Shown here piece by piece: positions 34,582-45,959 of a DNA stretch of 64,000 bases. The DNA is from Diphasiastrum complanatum (taxonomy: Eukaryota; Streptophyta; Lycopodiopsida; Lycopodiales; Lycopodiaceae), in contig CM055107.1 in assembly GCA_029204225.1 (NCBI GenBank), positions 27,496,572-27,560,571 of the forward strand. Direction: 5' to 3'. Position numbers and translations under genes: made by a program. Every line of letters begins with the position of its first letter. Positions within the stretch are counted from its first letter, which is position 1. The notes beneath the pieces are model-generated. The model ran no database searches and was not told the DNA's origin. It worked only from the letters and a program-made list of their open reading frames with translations.

Positions 34582-35313
34582 TGTAGATAGAATAATGGAC
34601 TTGGGCCTTCTTGTAAATAAAATAAAACTTGAGGTCACAATGTCAAGTTTGTAAACTTAGAGAATAACTTTCTAAGCTGGGTCCAATTTGTGACTCACAT
34701 GAATCATGTGAAATCCAATGTACTTTTTTAAGACTCTTGGACTAAGTTGGGTCCAAAATGAATGGACAAGATTAGTGTACATATTTTTAGAAGTAGCCAA
34801 TAGGATTTTTGGACAAGGGCCTTCCCCATTGATAAAAAGGCAGCTCCATATTACCATGCTTAATGAGAAGGAGGAAACTCTACCATTTTTGGAAGAGAAG
34901 CATCCTCATTTGCTATTCAATGCTTGCTATTGCTATTGTTGTTTTCCATTTGCTTTCAAGTTCATGCTTTTTGGTTTCGATAGTTTATGTTTCTCCCTTA
35001 GCAAGTACAATGAGCAAGTGAGCTAACCTCCCTTCTCACTCCCTCCCTCTCTCTATTCCTCTATTCCTCTACCTTCTATGCTCCTTCTATCCATCTAACT
35101 CTCTCTCCCCCTCTCTTTTTCACTACAAATCATGCTGAATGCTAGTTTAGTGGAGTAGAGTTAGTGGGGTTCGTGTTAAAGGTGGTAGTGTCAGTGTAAA
35201 AAGTAGAGATCAACTAAAAGTAGCATCTAAGCTAGGTTAGGGTCCTATCCAAGTGTTCCAACCCTCTTTGACAGGCGGAAGGGATGCCCACCGACTATTC
35301 TACACACCCTACA
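34582..35313 (+). repeat. 5' LTR of element C
   Basis: The right end (CACCCTACA) is fixed by the primer site one base later. The left end is placed at TGTAGATAG as a match to the CTACA end, but this is a guess; it could lie up to about 150 bp further left. A TTGATAAAAAGGC promoter-like box is near 34830 and a CT-rich tract covers about 35030-35120. Confidence 0.5.
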
Positions 35314-35314
35314 G

Positions 35315-35332
35315 TGGCACCGTTGCCGAAGA
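35315..35332 (+). other. Primer-binding site, tRNA-Asp type
   Basis: TGGCACCGTTGCCGAAGA differs at three positions from the TGGCGCCGTTGCCGGGGA site known for Athila-type elements, which is complementary to the 3' end of tRNA-Asp. Confidence 0.75.
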
Positions 35333-36357
35333 TAGGTCTTCACTAACTAGTTTAGTTGTTTTTTTAGTTGTTTTTGCTTTTTTAGAGTGTTTTTAGGTGG
35401 ATTTGGGTAAAGTTAGTTATTTTTCTGTATTTTCGTGTGATTGGACTGTTCACAGCTAGCGAAGGAGGTGTGAGAGGGTAGAGGAGGCCTAAATTGTCTC
35501 GAAGGGGCATCCAGCCAAAAACCTTGAAAAACCCAAAAAAACACACAAATCTGTATTTTGGAGGGAAAAGAGCAAAACTCTCATCAGATTTCGTTTTCTC
35601 CAACACCAGTGGGAACCAACCCTCGCATGACTGGCAACAATTCCAGGGTATTGTCCCAGACCTGCATAGTAGCCTGCGAGAGTTAGTTCCAAGTAAATCT
35701 TGAAAAATCAGAGAAAAATCATAAAAAATTCAAGAAACCCTTGTAAAAATCCAAAAAAAATTCAAAACATCATATGAACTCTCGCAGAGCTCTCTGAAGT
35801 TCCATCTCAGTGAGACCAGGACACAAAAAAGCTTGCGAGAGTTAGTTCCAAGTATAAGTGCCAGTGCAAAGGTTCCTAGTGAGAAAAAAAACTAGAAAAT
35901 CTATCAGAACCCTCGTAGATAGTGAAATTTCCAGTTCCAGAGACCCTCGCAGAGAATTCTGAAGTTCCATCTCATTGAGACAAGGACACAAAAGAGCCTG
36001 CGAGAGTTAGTTTGATCCCAATGAGCAAAAAATTGGATTTGATTGTTGGAAAATCAACAAAATCAGAAGATCCAAAAAATCCTTCCAAAAGTAACTCTCG
36101 TAGTCCACTCCATTGACTTCAAAATGTCATTTTACATCAGTGATGAAGTCTACGAAAGTTAGTATAAATTATTGGTAAAGATCAGAGCAAAATAGTGATT
36201 CTGGACCCTTGTAGATAGTAAAAATTTTATTTCCTATGAGAGTTAACCTTTGCAGACATTTTCAGAGCTAAACCCATACTAGATACAGCTCCTGTAAACC
36301 CTGCAAGAGTTACTTCCCAGTAATTTTTGAAAAATCAAGTTAGCAAAACCTAAGACT
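35333..36357 (+). repeat. Element C leader: dispersed GCGAGAGTT / AACTCTCGC array
   Basis: Forward words (YTGCGAGAGTTAG) start near 35674, 35832, 35997, 36149 (TACGAAAGTTAG) and 36301 (TGCAAGAGTTA). Reverse words (ACYCTCGYAG) start near 35618, 35777, 35907, 35943, 36094, 36204 and 36246. A longer unit of about 60 bp (CTGAAGTTCCATCTCA through GCGAGAGTTAGTT) is present twice, at about 35793 and 35959. No ORF is seen. Confidence 0.85.
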
Positions 36358-37060
36358 GATGCAAAGATTTTGCCATCTGTGCAATGCATCCTTGCACGAG
36401 ATGACATTTTGCCCATTTAACCCCCGGATTATACAGGAGAAGAGGAGTCCTTATCAGACCTCTTATCCGTATCATCAAGGGGCACCCAATGCGGCACCGA
36501 GGTATGGTGCGCCGAACAATCAGCAGCGCATGGCCTTACCTGCACCACCAGGGCCAGTTAACAACCAAGTGGCTCATGTGAATTTGGTAGCAGCAAAACA
36601 AGAAGTACCAGCACCACCTCACCTTGAGCAATAGCAATGGTATGGGCCAGACAAGATTTTTGTGGATCCAGCCATTAACAAATATTACATGACCTATGCG
36701 GCTCAACCTCAGTGTCAAGGTGGTAGAAACTACAGCTACTACGGATGCGGAGAAGGTCATAGAATTGCATAATGTCCTTACAAGGGACAATACACATCCT
36801 TCTGTCGAGAATGCGGTTATGGAAACTGCTACAAGAATTGTCCATTAAGACCTGGAATGAGTGCACCACTGAATCTAATCATAGCAGTCATGCGAGCACA
36901 AAAGTGGAAGGAAGTGGCACCCTCACCACCCCCATCAATATCCGATGATCAACCCTCAACTCAAGACCATATCCAAATGTAAGAGAGGAGGGCAGACAGT
37001 ATCAGAAGATATGCCACTGGGTGCAAAAGGCGCAAGAGGAGGAAAAAACTCAAGCACGAG
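36358..37060 (+). pseudogene. Element C gag C-terminal part with zinc knuckles
   Basis: Begins at the first knuckle CHLCNASLHEMTFC, then a Pro/Gln-rich stretch, a second knuckle GCGEGHRIA-x-C (one Cys is a stop) near 36750, and CRECGYGNCYKNC near 36820, where N replaces the zinc-binding H. The gag capsid part is absent, so the leader is joined almost directly to the nucleocapsid. Confidence 0.8.
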
Positions 37061-37429
37061 ACATACCTGCGGAACCTCTTGTTGCTGAAGAACCAGTACC
37101 ACAAGCAAGCTCACCATTGCGAATCGATTAGAACGATCGGTTGCATCATCATGAACCACTTTTAACATGGTGGAGCCCGAGGAACTGCACACTGAAGTGC
37201 TCACAAGTTTGCTAGCAAGCCGTGTTGTTTATCCCTCAGAGAATTATTGCGGATTGCGCCAAAAGCCAAGAGCCTCCTGGCCGAATGGGCCAAAGCTGAA
37301 GTGGAGCTAGTGATACCAGAGCCCATATACCGTGTGGGCTATGAAGAAACGAACAACGTCCTCCACATTGGGGCAGCATGGGAAAGTGAATAACACAATA
37401 TCACCCTGCCGATCAAGCACAAGAGATTC

Positions 37430-38700
37430 AAGGATGAGGTTGTAGTGGTAGATGGAGGATCAAGTGTAAATTTGATCTCCACTACTTTGTACCAGAACTG
37501 CCCAAGGATTGAAGCCAACGAGATTTGCCATCAAACTAGTAGATCAATCCTATGTTAAATCAAAAGGTGTAGTTGATGAAATTTGTAAAAATAACGGGAA
37601 TGTAGTTTGTGATCACTTTTGTGGTGATGGACATACCAGAGTCCCCTTCTGCCTACCACGTTTTACTAGGAAGACCATGGTTGAGGACTGCGCAAGTGGT
37701 TCATAGCTGGAGAACAAGAAAACTCACCTTCAAAAATAGGGAGCAAGTTGTAAAGGTTGATCCAACCACATGGGCAGTGAAACCTATTGCACCAAAATCT
37801 GATGACGGATCGTCCACCACTGATCATACAATCGATCGCCCAAGGCAAGCCAGGGGAGGTCATTGCGATTCTCAAACAGATATCATGAGATGGACAGACG
37901 CATTGGCAACTATTGACTGTATGGTTGGGCATGCTTGTCAACATGATTCAAATCCAGAACCCAACACATCTTCACCCAAGTGCTATACATTGGACACACC
38001 AATCACTTTCGGGGTGAACATGATCAATGTAGCATGGCTATCAGCGGAAGCTATTGAGAACCCTATGGATGATGATTTAGTCCCTTGGCAACATGCTTTT
38101 ACCTACAAAAAGGAGACTGGGCTAACTGATGAGCAGGTCTTGGAACATATGGACCCAGATCGTTTTGGAATGAAGAAAGTACCAGCTCAGCCACCACAGA
38201 AATCTGAAATGGCTAAAGTTTCCAAGATAGATCCTCCCAAGGCAAATACCAATAAGAAGAACCAGTGGAGGCAACATTATAACCAGGTGATCCGATGGAG
38301 CAATCTACCGGAGGAGGCCATAGCCACAGTGGATGTGGATATTCGCAATCATGAAGCGAATGTCATACCAGTTCCGAAGAAAGACAACAAGGATGAAATC
38401 AACTATGTGAGCAAAAAAGAAAAAAAGAAGGTGTTGGATTCCTTGAAGTCAGTCCGAAAGGACCCAGATGCAGCGTCATCTTCTTCACAGATGAATGATA
38501 ATCCAAAGATTATGAGTCGGGCTAAGATCAATATGCTAAAGGAGGAGTCTCGCCGAACGCCAGTTCATGAGATGCCTGAGACCTTCAAGAACTATACCTT
38601 AGACGACATAGTAATTATGATGTTGCAAGCCCAAAGGGAACCTGATCAAAGTTAGGAACCAGCGGAGCAAGCTTTCAAAGGACCTATGCGAACGCAACCT
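37430..38700 (+). pseudogene. Element C protease and long linker
   Basis: Protease starts with VVVDGGSSVNLIS at about 37446 and continues after frame changes with FAIKLVDQSYV and HVLLGRPWLRTAQVVHSW. The linker then stays open for 348 codons (37609-38655): NVAWLSAEAIENPMDDDLVP, HMDPDRFGMKKVP, a Lys-rich middle and YTLDDIVIMMLQAQREP. It aligns with element B at 31280-32040 throughout. Confidence 0.85.
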
Positions 38701-38929
38701 ATGAATCTAGCCAAGCCAGGTGAAGAAGAAAAGATCGTGCATGTGGGAGAATAGTTAACCCTCACTCAATTCAAAAGACTACGCTCGTTATTGGTGGACT
38801 ACAAGGATTGTTTTGTTTGAAATTACAGTGATCTGAAGGGTATCCCACCAACCGTAGTCCCAACATACCATACCCTTGGTGGATGGAGCAATCCCCAAGG
38901 TGAGTTGCTACTATTGCTGCAACTCGAAT

Positions 38930-39300
38930 TATACAGAGCTAATCAAACAAGAAATGCAGAAGTTGTTAGTTTGTTGATTTCATCTATGAAATCGAGCACA
39001 CTGAATGGGTGTCGCCAATAGTCACAATACTCAAGAAGAATGGCAAAATGTGAATCTGTGTGAACCTAAAAACATTGAATGCAGTCACCAAGAAGGATTA
39101 TTTTCCTTTACCATTTATAGAAAGTGTTCTAGATAGAGTAGCAGGAGTGGAAGCCTACAGTTTCCTAGATGGCTTCAGTGGCTACAATCAGAGAAAAATC
39201 ATTTATTTAATCTAGAAAAGGTGCCAAAGACATACTGTGAGTATCAGATATCCCTGATCCCAGAAAAGTGTCAGTTTTGGGTGACACATGGCCTAATCCT
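38930..39300 (+). pseudogene. Element C reverse transcriptase, core deleted
   Basis: IYEIEHTEWVSPIV, NLKTLNAVTKKDYFPLPF and EAYSFLDGFSGYNQ are followed at about 39195 by sequence from the far side of the palm (WVTHGLILGHIVSRYGIATD in shifted frames). The segment with YLDD is missing. Confidence 0.8.
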
Positions 39301-39940
39301 TGGCCATATAGTATCCAGATATGGGATCGCCACGGACCTGTCGAAGATAAGGATCATGGTCGATCTGCCACCACCATGAACGATCTGCGGAGTCTACATT
39401 TTCATGGGTCATGCTAACTATTACAGGATCTTCATTCTGGACTTTGGGGAGTAAGCACGGCCAATTTACAAACTCACAATGGAACCACATTAGACTGAGG
39501 ATGACCTACAAGATTTTCAAAAGCTTAAAGATGCATTGGTCTCAGCGCCAATATTACGTCCACCCAATTGGTCCATAGAATTTCATGTGCATACGAATGC
39601 ATCGAAGTATGTAGTGAAAGCTGTCTTAACCTAGCTAGGAGAACACAAAAATGATTTTCCAATCCAATTTGCAAGTCGTCAGCTCAGCGATTCAGAAGTA
39701 AATTACTCGACAATGGAGCGGGAGGCACTGGCCATGATTTACGCAGTTAAGAAGTTTCGGTATTATTTGATGGCCACACATTTTGCCTTTTATACGGACC
39801 ATCAACCCTTGCTATATCTTATTAATAGAACTTGCAACATAGGGAGAATCACTCGTTGGTTACTTCTGTCGTTGGACTTTGATTATCGAATAGTGGTTTG
39901 CAAGGGAAGGCAACATTATATGGTGGACCATGTGTAGCGA
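39301..39940 (+). pseudogene. Element C RT thumb and RNase H
   Basis: FMGHANYYRIFIL, FHVHTNASKYVV (the first catalytic D is N), RQLSDSEVNYSTMEREALAM, FYTDHQPLLYLINRT and CKGRQHYMVDHV follow one another, with stops between some. Confidence 0.85.
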
Positions 39941-40019
39941 ATCAAGGGAAGGGAAACTGCAGTCCTAGTTGATGATGAGCTACCTAATGCTGCCTTATTT
40001 TATATTGATATTGTACTAG

Positions 40020-41270
40020 AATGGGCCGTAGATATAGTTGAATATTTAATGCGGGGCCAACTGGATAAATCTTTACCCAAGGCGGAACAGCGAAAACTGA
40101 TTCTAAAATCTAGATCTTATCAGTTGATTGCTGGCCAATTGTATCGAAGAGGACCAGATGGTATTCTTCGAAGGTGTATTCTTCCACACGAGGCCACCCA
40201 AATCATTTCAATTTCACATGAAGGCGTGGGTGGTGGTCATTTTGAATTCAACATTACAGTTCGCAAGATCCAGTAATCAGGATGCTGGTGGCCAACGATT
40301 CATAAGGATACGGATAAATACTTGACGAAATGCGACGTGTGCCAAAGAGCTAGAGGCCGACAAGGTTGAACTATGATCTTCTACATCTAGTTCTAGCTCA
40401 AGCACCATTTGAGAAGTGGGAAGTGGACTACATTGGTCCAATTCATCCTGCCGCAAGAAGTTCACAAGCCCGATATATTATATTGGCAACAGACTACCTA
40501 ACCAAGTGGGTCGAAGCAAAGGCAATGCGAACAACTAATGCTCAAGCAACTACCAAGTTCCTATATGAGAATATTATTGTGTGCTTTGGGTGTCTAGTGG
40601 AGATAGTCAGCGATCTCAAAAGCCATTTTGTCAATGAGACCATCAAGGTCTTATTGGAGGAATTCTTCGTGATCCATAGATTCAACACGTCTTATTATCC
40701 TTGTGGTAATGGATAGGCAGAATGATCCAATAAGATCTTGTGTACCGTACTCATGAAAATAGTCGAATCTAGCAGATCTGATTGGGAGCACAAGCTACAT
40801 GTTGCTCTATGGGCATTCAGAACATCTTTCAAGGGAAGCACTGATTGCACACCATTTTAGTTGGTTTACGGTCAGGATGCAGTAATGCCGGTGGAGTTTT
40901 TGGTACCCTCGTTGAGAATTGCCACAACGTAATGTCTTGATAAATCCAAATCTCTGCAATTACGCCATGAAGCACTACATAAACTTTGTGAGACACGCTT
41001 ACTAGTTGTGCATGCATTGGCAGCTGAGAAAGAACGACGCAAAGCATGGCATGATCGTCGGTTGCACAAGAAAGATCTTCGATCTGGAGATCTGGTCCTC
41101 ATGTATAAAACCAAGGCGATCAAGGGAAAGTTGAAGTTCATAGGCGAAGGCCCATTCCAAGTAAAGGAGATCCTCAGCCATGGAGCCATGAACCTCGAGT
41201 AGTTAGATGGGATGCCATTCGACACACCCATCAATGGTAGCCGTTTGCACAAGTATTGGCTGCCATAGTG
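40020..41270 (+). pseudogene. Element C integrase
   Basis: The zinc domain has SHEGVGGGHFEFN and CDVCQRARG. The core has KWEVDYIGPIHP, SDLKSHFVN (R and G of the DRGTHF block changed) and YYPCGNG-x-AE-x-SNK, with stops at both x positions. LVYGQDAVMPVEFLVPSLR and AWHDRRLHKKDLRSGDLVL close it. Multiple stops make it dead. Confidence 0.88.
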
Positions 41271-41279
41271 AAACAGATC

Positions 41280-42410
41280 AAGGATGGTGATGACTGGTCA
41301 CAAAAAGTCCATCTTCAAGGTCATCACAGCCAGATCTAAAGAAATCTAGTCAGATCAAGCCAAATCCATCAAGATCTGAATAGATCCAACAACATCCGAC
41401 AACATCCAATAAGATCCAAGTGAGATCTAGATCCAGATAGGATCAACCGGGAAGCAGATCATCAGATTGCATCAGGCCAAATTCACTTAAACTGATGAAT
41501 CAGTTACCAATTATCAATTATAACTTCCAGAGAACTATCTATAGTCAGATCTAACCTAGATGCAATGGAATACCAGTTTACAAGAGTTAAGAAACAAAGA
41601 AAATCAAGATCTCGTCAAAAAACACTCAAAAAGAGCACTTTTTTCATGATTTTTTGAGATCCCTTGGGAGTTAGATCTTGAAACTTCGGTAGTCACCAGA
41701 TCTGGCTCAGATGCATCTATGAAAATCTCTGCGAGAGTTAGTGATGGAAAAATCATCAAATTTGAGTGTTTGCGAGAGTTCATAAAGGCAGAATCTTTGG
41801 AACCTTTGCAGAGCATCGAGATCAGCAAACCAACATTCGTAGAGGGCATAAATGAAATCAGAACAGTGAAATTAGCTTGCCTATAGGATCTGATCTTGAA
41901 AATCCAACATCTGGAGCAAGTTGTGTGAGAGGTCACCTCCTGCGAGGGTTGAACCCTCGCAGACAGTCTGAACCCTCGTAGAACCTTCGCAGGGCAATCA
42001 AATCACCTTCTGAACCTTCGCAGACTTCTTTGAGATCTTAGAATTGTGTAAAGAAGGCCGCTGCAAAAATTTGGTTGGAACTAGGGAAAGTGCATTTCAC
42101 CTAATACGCACTCTAATTTCCGCATATAAGGACAACATTCGAGTCATTTGTCACTTCATCTAGTCACACTCTACCAAGTTTTCGTTCAAAATTTCCAAGT
42201 TATCCAATTGCGACAAAACCCTCCACAAGCCTTCATCTACACTCACAGTTGTCAGATCCACACTCAATACCACCATTATCACCTTTGTCCTTACAGTTTC
42301 AATCTTTTTTCATTTTTTGAGCCTTTTAACTATTTTTTACGTCATTTTCTCTTTTTTTTTAGCGCATGTTCTTTTTTTTTCATCTCCGTCACTAACGCAC
42401 ATGTTATCAT
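41280..42410 (+). repeat. Element C 3' untranslated region with motif arrays
   Basis: 41300-41470 is packed with AGATC-containing words (AAGATCTGAATAGATCC and similar). 41727-42024 carries GCGAGAGTT words (near 41730, 41770, 41941) and AACCCTCGCAG or AACCTTCGCAG words (near 41801, 41952, 41970, 41982, 42012). The words are the same as in the leader. A pyrimidine-rich tract precedes the third ORF. Confidence 0.8.
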
Positions 42411-42418
42411 CTAGCATC

Positions 42419-43180
42419 ATGACTTCTTCCTCCTCCTCTGACGACACTGGCACCAAGTAGGTCATAACCCGTGAAGTGCCCTCTGCCACCCTGATTTGGC
42501 CCTTTTGTCTGCTTTCTTGATCCTATCTTGCCTTCAAACTGTTGGCCCTCTTCTTCAAGCAATGGAATTTTTCCCGGTGCTATTATCCTTTGACATCAAC
42601 ATGGGGCTAGCTCTCCATGCCTATGCAACGTGGGACGCGCCGAAGTCGCATTTCCACATCTTGTACCAGGGTACCACATACAAGGTACAAATAAATGCTA
42701 ACTCCAAGGTCACCGTCGGCATAGTGTCCGGACGATCGCCAACCCATCTCCCATCGCCAGGCCAAAAACCTCATCAAGCCATTCGTAACCAAGACTGCTT
42801 CTGAGATTCTAGTTCAGACTAACAACGAGTACTTGATAGAGGCTATCAACGATCTTGTAATCCATGCAGTTGCCTACTTGTTGAACAAGTTTCTAGTTGT
42901 TTCAACTTTTCGCAAGGATCGCATTCAGTCCAAGCTGCTCAGCCAGACCGTGGAATCTTTTATAGAATTCCCAAGCCCCTCGATGAGGCCATACGACTAG
43001 CATACCTTCCTGCTCCACAAGCTTTCCATTGCCATCAAACCTAACACGCATGACCACATCGTAGTAGGTCCCCTGCTGTGTAACTTTGCCTATGCACTTC
43101 TCAAGGAGAAGGTGCATGGAATTAACCGATTCTTTGTTCTGTCCACCTGCTATCTACCCGGCCATCGCGGCTTTCATATC
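42419..43180 (+). pseudogene. Third ORF of element C, unknown function
   Basis: Starts MTSSSSSDDTGTK, then ITREVPSATLI, INMGLALHAYATW, KSHFHILYQGTTYKV, YLIEAINDLVIHAVAYLLNK and HIVVGPLLCNFAYALLK in changing frames. The first part matches element A's third ORF; the later part matches element D's (AINDPALADACAYLTKY and MIGPSLLRTAFMNVL). No known domain is recognised. It ends where the oppositely oriented element D begins, somewhere in 43130-43190. Confidence 0.6.
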
Positions 43181-45011
43181 CTCTGTCTCTTTTTATTTTT
43201 CTGTTACCAACTTTTTTTGATGGGCAATTTCTTGGTCCTGGTGCTTGACCTTATTTTCCAGCACTTGGTGCTGGCTTACTAACCAATCCATATGGTAGCT
43301 GGTTTTAAATAAGCTGATCATCGAACACTTTGCTGCTTCGGAGAGCTCTTCGGGATTAGAGATAGTTGGATACTGATTGGGGGTATGAGTGGGTGGTGTT
43401 AGTCCAAAAAATATACGTTGCTAAGGAAGTGAATGTGACAATGGAGGAAATGGAGAAACGACGTTAGTAGAAACAATAGTGGTGGTTAATGGAACAGCGG
43501 TGGTGGTGGTTAGTGGTGGAGTCAGACTTTCTCCTGATTGATCCGCTTTGCCCTCTTCGTAGTCGCTTATCTCCATCAGGTCCGCAGTAGTAAAATATGT
43601 CGACGTGTCTGTAAGAACGTGGACTTGCTTGGGCTTCTTGCTGAGCTGCTCCCGTGTCTTGGGGAATGATATTCCCCTCTCTCCCCTCCCCAAAAATGGT
43701 GTCTTTAGTGAGGGGTAATCCATATGGTAATCCAAAAGTGGTAATCCATATGGGAGGAGTGGTTGCTTGGTCTGGTGGCACAACTTGTGTATTTGTGTCT
43801 GTGGTTGCTGCCATAGATGTGGCTGCTCCATCACCCCCGTCGAGTGTGTGTGAGGGTGAGGAGTGCTGCTGGGATGCCATATTGGATTTAGAGGTGCCAT
43901 CTTGAGAGTTTGTCGAGCTCAAGGATGCCGAATGAGACTATGTTGTTTGGCTCATGGCTCATGGTTTCCTCTTGAGTGGCTCTTCATCAGATTCTGACTC
44001 TTCTGATTCTGTGGCATTCGAAGAACATCTCTTGGCCATGAGCTTCTTTCGGGTCCTCTGTTGTCGTGTGTCTAGGAGCTGGGCCTTGGATGTATCTTTC
44101 CCTTGTGCTATCAAAGATCCTTCAGCTGTTGGATCTTGGTGGGATCCCAGTGGTGTCAGCTACTTTTTTACTGTCAGCTTCATTATGCTTGTGTTAGGTC
44201 TTTTAGGGGCTGGCCCCTGTGGCGACGATGTCTGTGCACGGGACCGCTTGGACTTCTTGGACTGAATTGGAATGTCCCAAGCTTTGTCGGCCACCTGCAA
44301 CATCTCCCAGAGTTTAGGTCCGTTGTTTATCTGCTGGACATGAGGTATCCCATCAAGGTGGCGGTTGCTTGTTCTTAATACATTCATGAAGGCAGTTCGA
44401 AGCAAACTGGGGCCAATCATAGAGATTCTAGCCGTGCAGTCGTGAATCTGCCAACATGTGGAACAGAGACATCGAGATCTGATTATCTTGGTTTTGTAAT
44501 GCTAGGTGTACTTGGTTAGGTAAGCACAAGCATCAGCTAGAGCCGGATCGTTGATGGCATCGAACTGATACCCATCCTTTGTTTTCCACTTTTCAACAGA
44601 AGGATCTATGAACTTGAAATATGCTATTGTCTCAATTTTTTGCAAGGTTCTTGTAACTGCATTCGGTCCTCGAGGGAAGCCGAAGTTATGGAGGTCTGCT
44701 CCTGAAAGATAGATGTTGTAGGAGGCATAGGTCATGTGCAGCAGATATGGACTTTGGCAACCAGATAGAAGAGAAATTTGGAATTTAATCTAAGTCAAGA
44801 ATTTGTTTGTCTGTTGGTACCAAGTTGTCATCTCTGCAAGATCCAGCTGACCCATCTGTATGTCAAGCTTATTGGCATCTAAGTCATCAGAACTAGAGGA
44901 CAGGTGGGAAGACATTACTGGAAACTGTTGAAATTGCTCTTTGGAAAATATGGCTTGGTTGAGATTTGTAGTAGAGTTTTGGGAGGCTCGGCTCGGTCGA
45001 GATGGTGACAA
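43181..45011 (-). pseudogene. Third ORF of element D, long, unknown function
   Basis: About 600 codons with a few stops and shifts. A Ser-rich N-terminus (MSSHLSSSSDDLDANK) is followed by a central part with LSGADLHNFGFPRGPNAV, QKIETIAYFKFIDPSVEKW and AINDPALADACAYLTKY. Next comes MIGPSLLRTAFMNVLRTSN, a basic KKSKRSRA and PKRP stretch that could act as a nuclear localisation signal, a long Ser/Thr/Gln-rich tail, and near 43330-43200 a coiled-coil-like end (QQHQVLENKVKHQDQEIAH). The central blocks are shared with element C's third ORF. There is no signal peptide or membrane segment, which argues against an envelope. Function unknown. Confidence 0.6.
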
Positions 45012-45260
45012 GGAGGCTCGGTCGAGATGGTAATGAGAAGACTCGGTTGAGGTGGTGACAGATGAGACTCGGTCGAGATCAGAAGTGGAGGCTCAGTCGA
45101 AATGGTAACGGGTGAGACTTGGTTGAGGTGGTGACAGATGAGACTCGGTCGAGGTGGTGACAGATGAGACTCGGTCGAGGTGGTGACGGATGAGACTCAG
45201 TCAAGGTGGAACGGATGAGACTCAGTTGAGATCGGAAGTGGAGGCTCTGTTGAAATGGAA
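44990..45260. repeat. 26-bp minisatellite, CTCGGTCGAG core, block 1
   Basis: About ten copies of a unit like GACTCGGTCGAGGTGGTGAC, with spacing of 26 bp where it is cleanest (45144 to 45170). The core is a near-palindrome. The block overlaps the first codons of the third ORF of element D. Confidence 0.9.
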
Positions 45261-45959
45261 CTGAGGGTTCGGTGCAAAGCGGAGGTGTAGAATGGTGCGG
45301 TTGTGAGAAAGGAAGTGGATGGAGTCAGGTTGGAATGTTAAAAGGGAGTGGGTGAAGGAGGATGGCTCAAAGACACAAAGGTGTTTGTAGGTTGTCGATG
45401 AAAAATGAAAGTTTGCAGAGATGGAAACGATAGGTTATGGTGAAAGTGAGTAGGTGGGATGGTGATGAAGTTGGAAAACAAGGAGGTTGTGATGGTAATG
45501 GTTCTGAAGATGGTGTTTCACAATAGTGAAACTAGAGCGTGATGCGTGTTCCAGCGGCACTACCCCTCAACGCTTCGATGTGCAAAAGATTCAAATGAAA
45601 AAGTTGCACCTTCTGGCGATTTTAGGTTTTGTGATATCTTTGGTGATGGCGCTCGGACTGGTTTCAGAATGATGATGTGTGATGATCGACGGATGGAGTG
45701 TGTGAATAATGACTGATCAATGCAGTGTAAGAGCGCCAGGATCGAGTATGCTTGCTAGGAGATCGTCAGAAAGTAGTCGTAGGAAGGCTCCAATATTCGC
45801 ACGTCGCTGAGGTAAGAATGTTTGCATTTTGGAAGTATTCATGGTCATTCTCCATGTTTTCGTGGTCGCGATTTTGTTTTTAAGTGCCTAACTAGGTCGA
45901 CATCATAACGGGAAGATGCGGTCGAGATTTCCATTTTTTTTTTTGAGAAACTGCGTTGT
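45261..45959. other. Between the two minisatellite blocks: no gene
   Basis: G-rich, with scattered GGTGATGGT-like words and isolated GGTCGA words near 45893 and 45929. No coding sequence is recognised; it is probably 3' untranslated sequence of element D. Confidence 0.5.

Larger units (their letters stand above)
34582..43180 (+). mobile_element. Ty3/gypsy element C (Tat/Athila-like), degenerate
   Basis: Sense is plus: LTR, primer site at 35315, leader with GCGAGAGTT words, gag, protease, long linker, RT (internally deleted), RNase H, integrase, 3' untranslated stretch with the same words, third ORF. It is cut near 43180 by element D, which faces it. The organisation parallels element A, with diverged sequence. 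Confidence 0.85.

Noticed and set aside
42902-43117. 71-codon minus-strand frame
   Set aside because: The plus strand here encodes the conserved third-ORF blocks of element C, so this frame is most likely antisense. The boundary with element D at 43130-43190 leaves slight doubt.
43654-44378. Plus-strand frames opposite element D's third ORF
   Set aside because: The minus-strand reading shares conserved blocks with element C; the plus frames are shadows.
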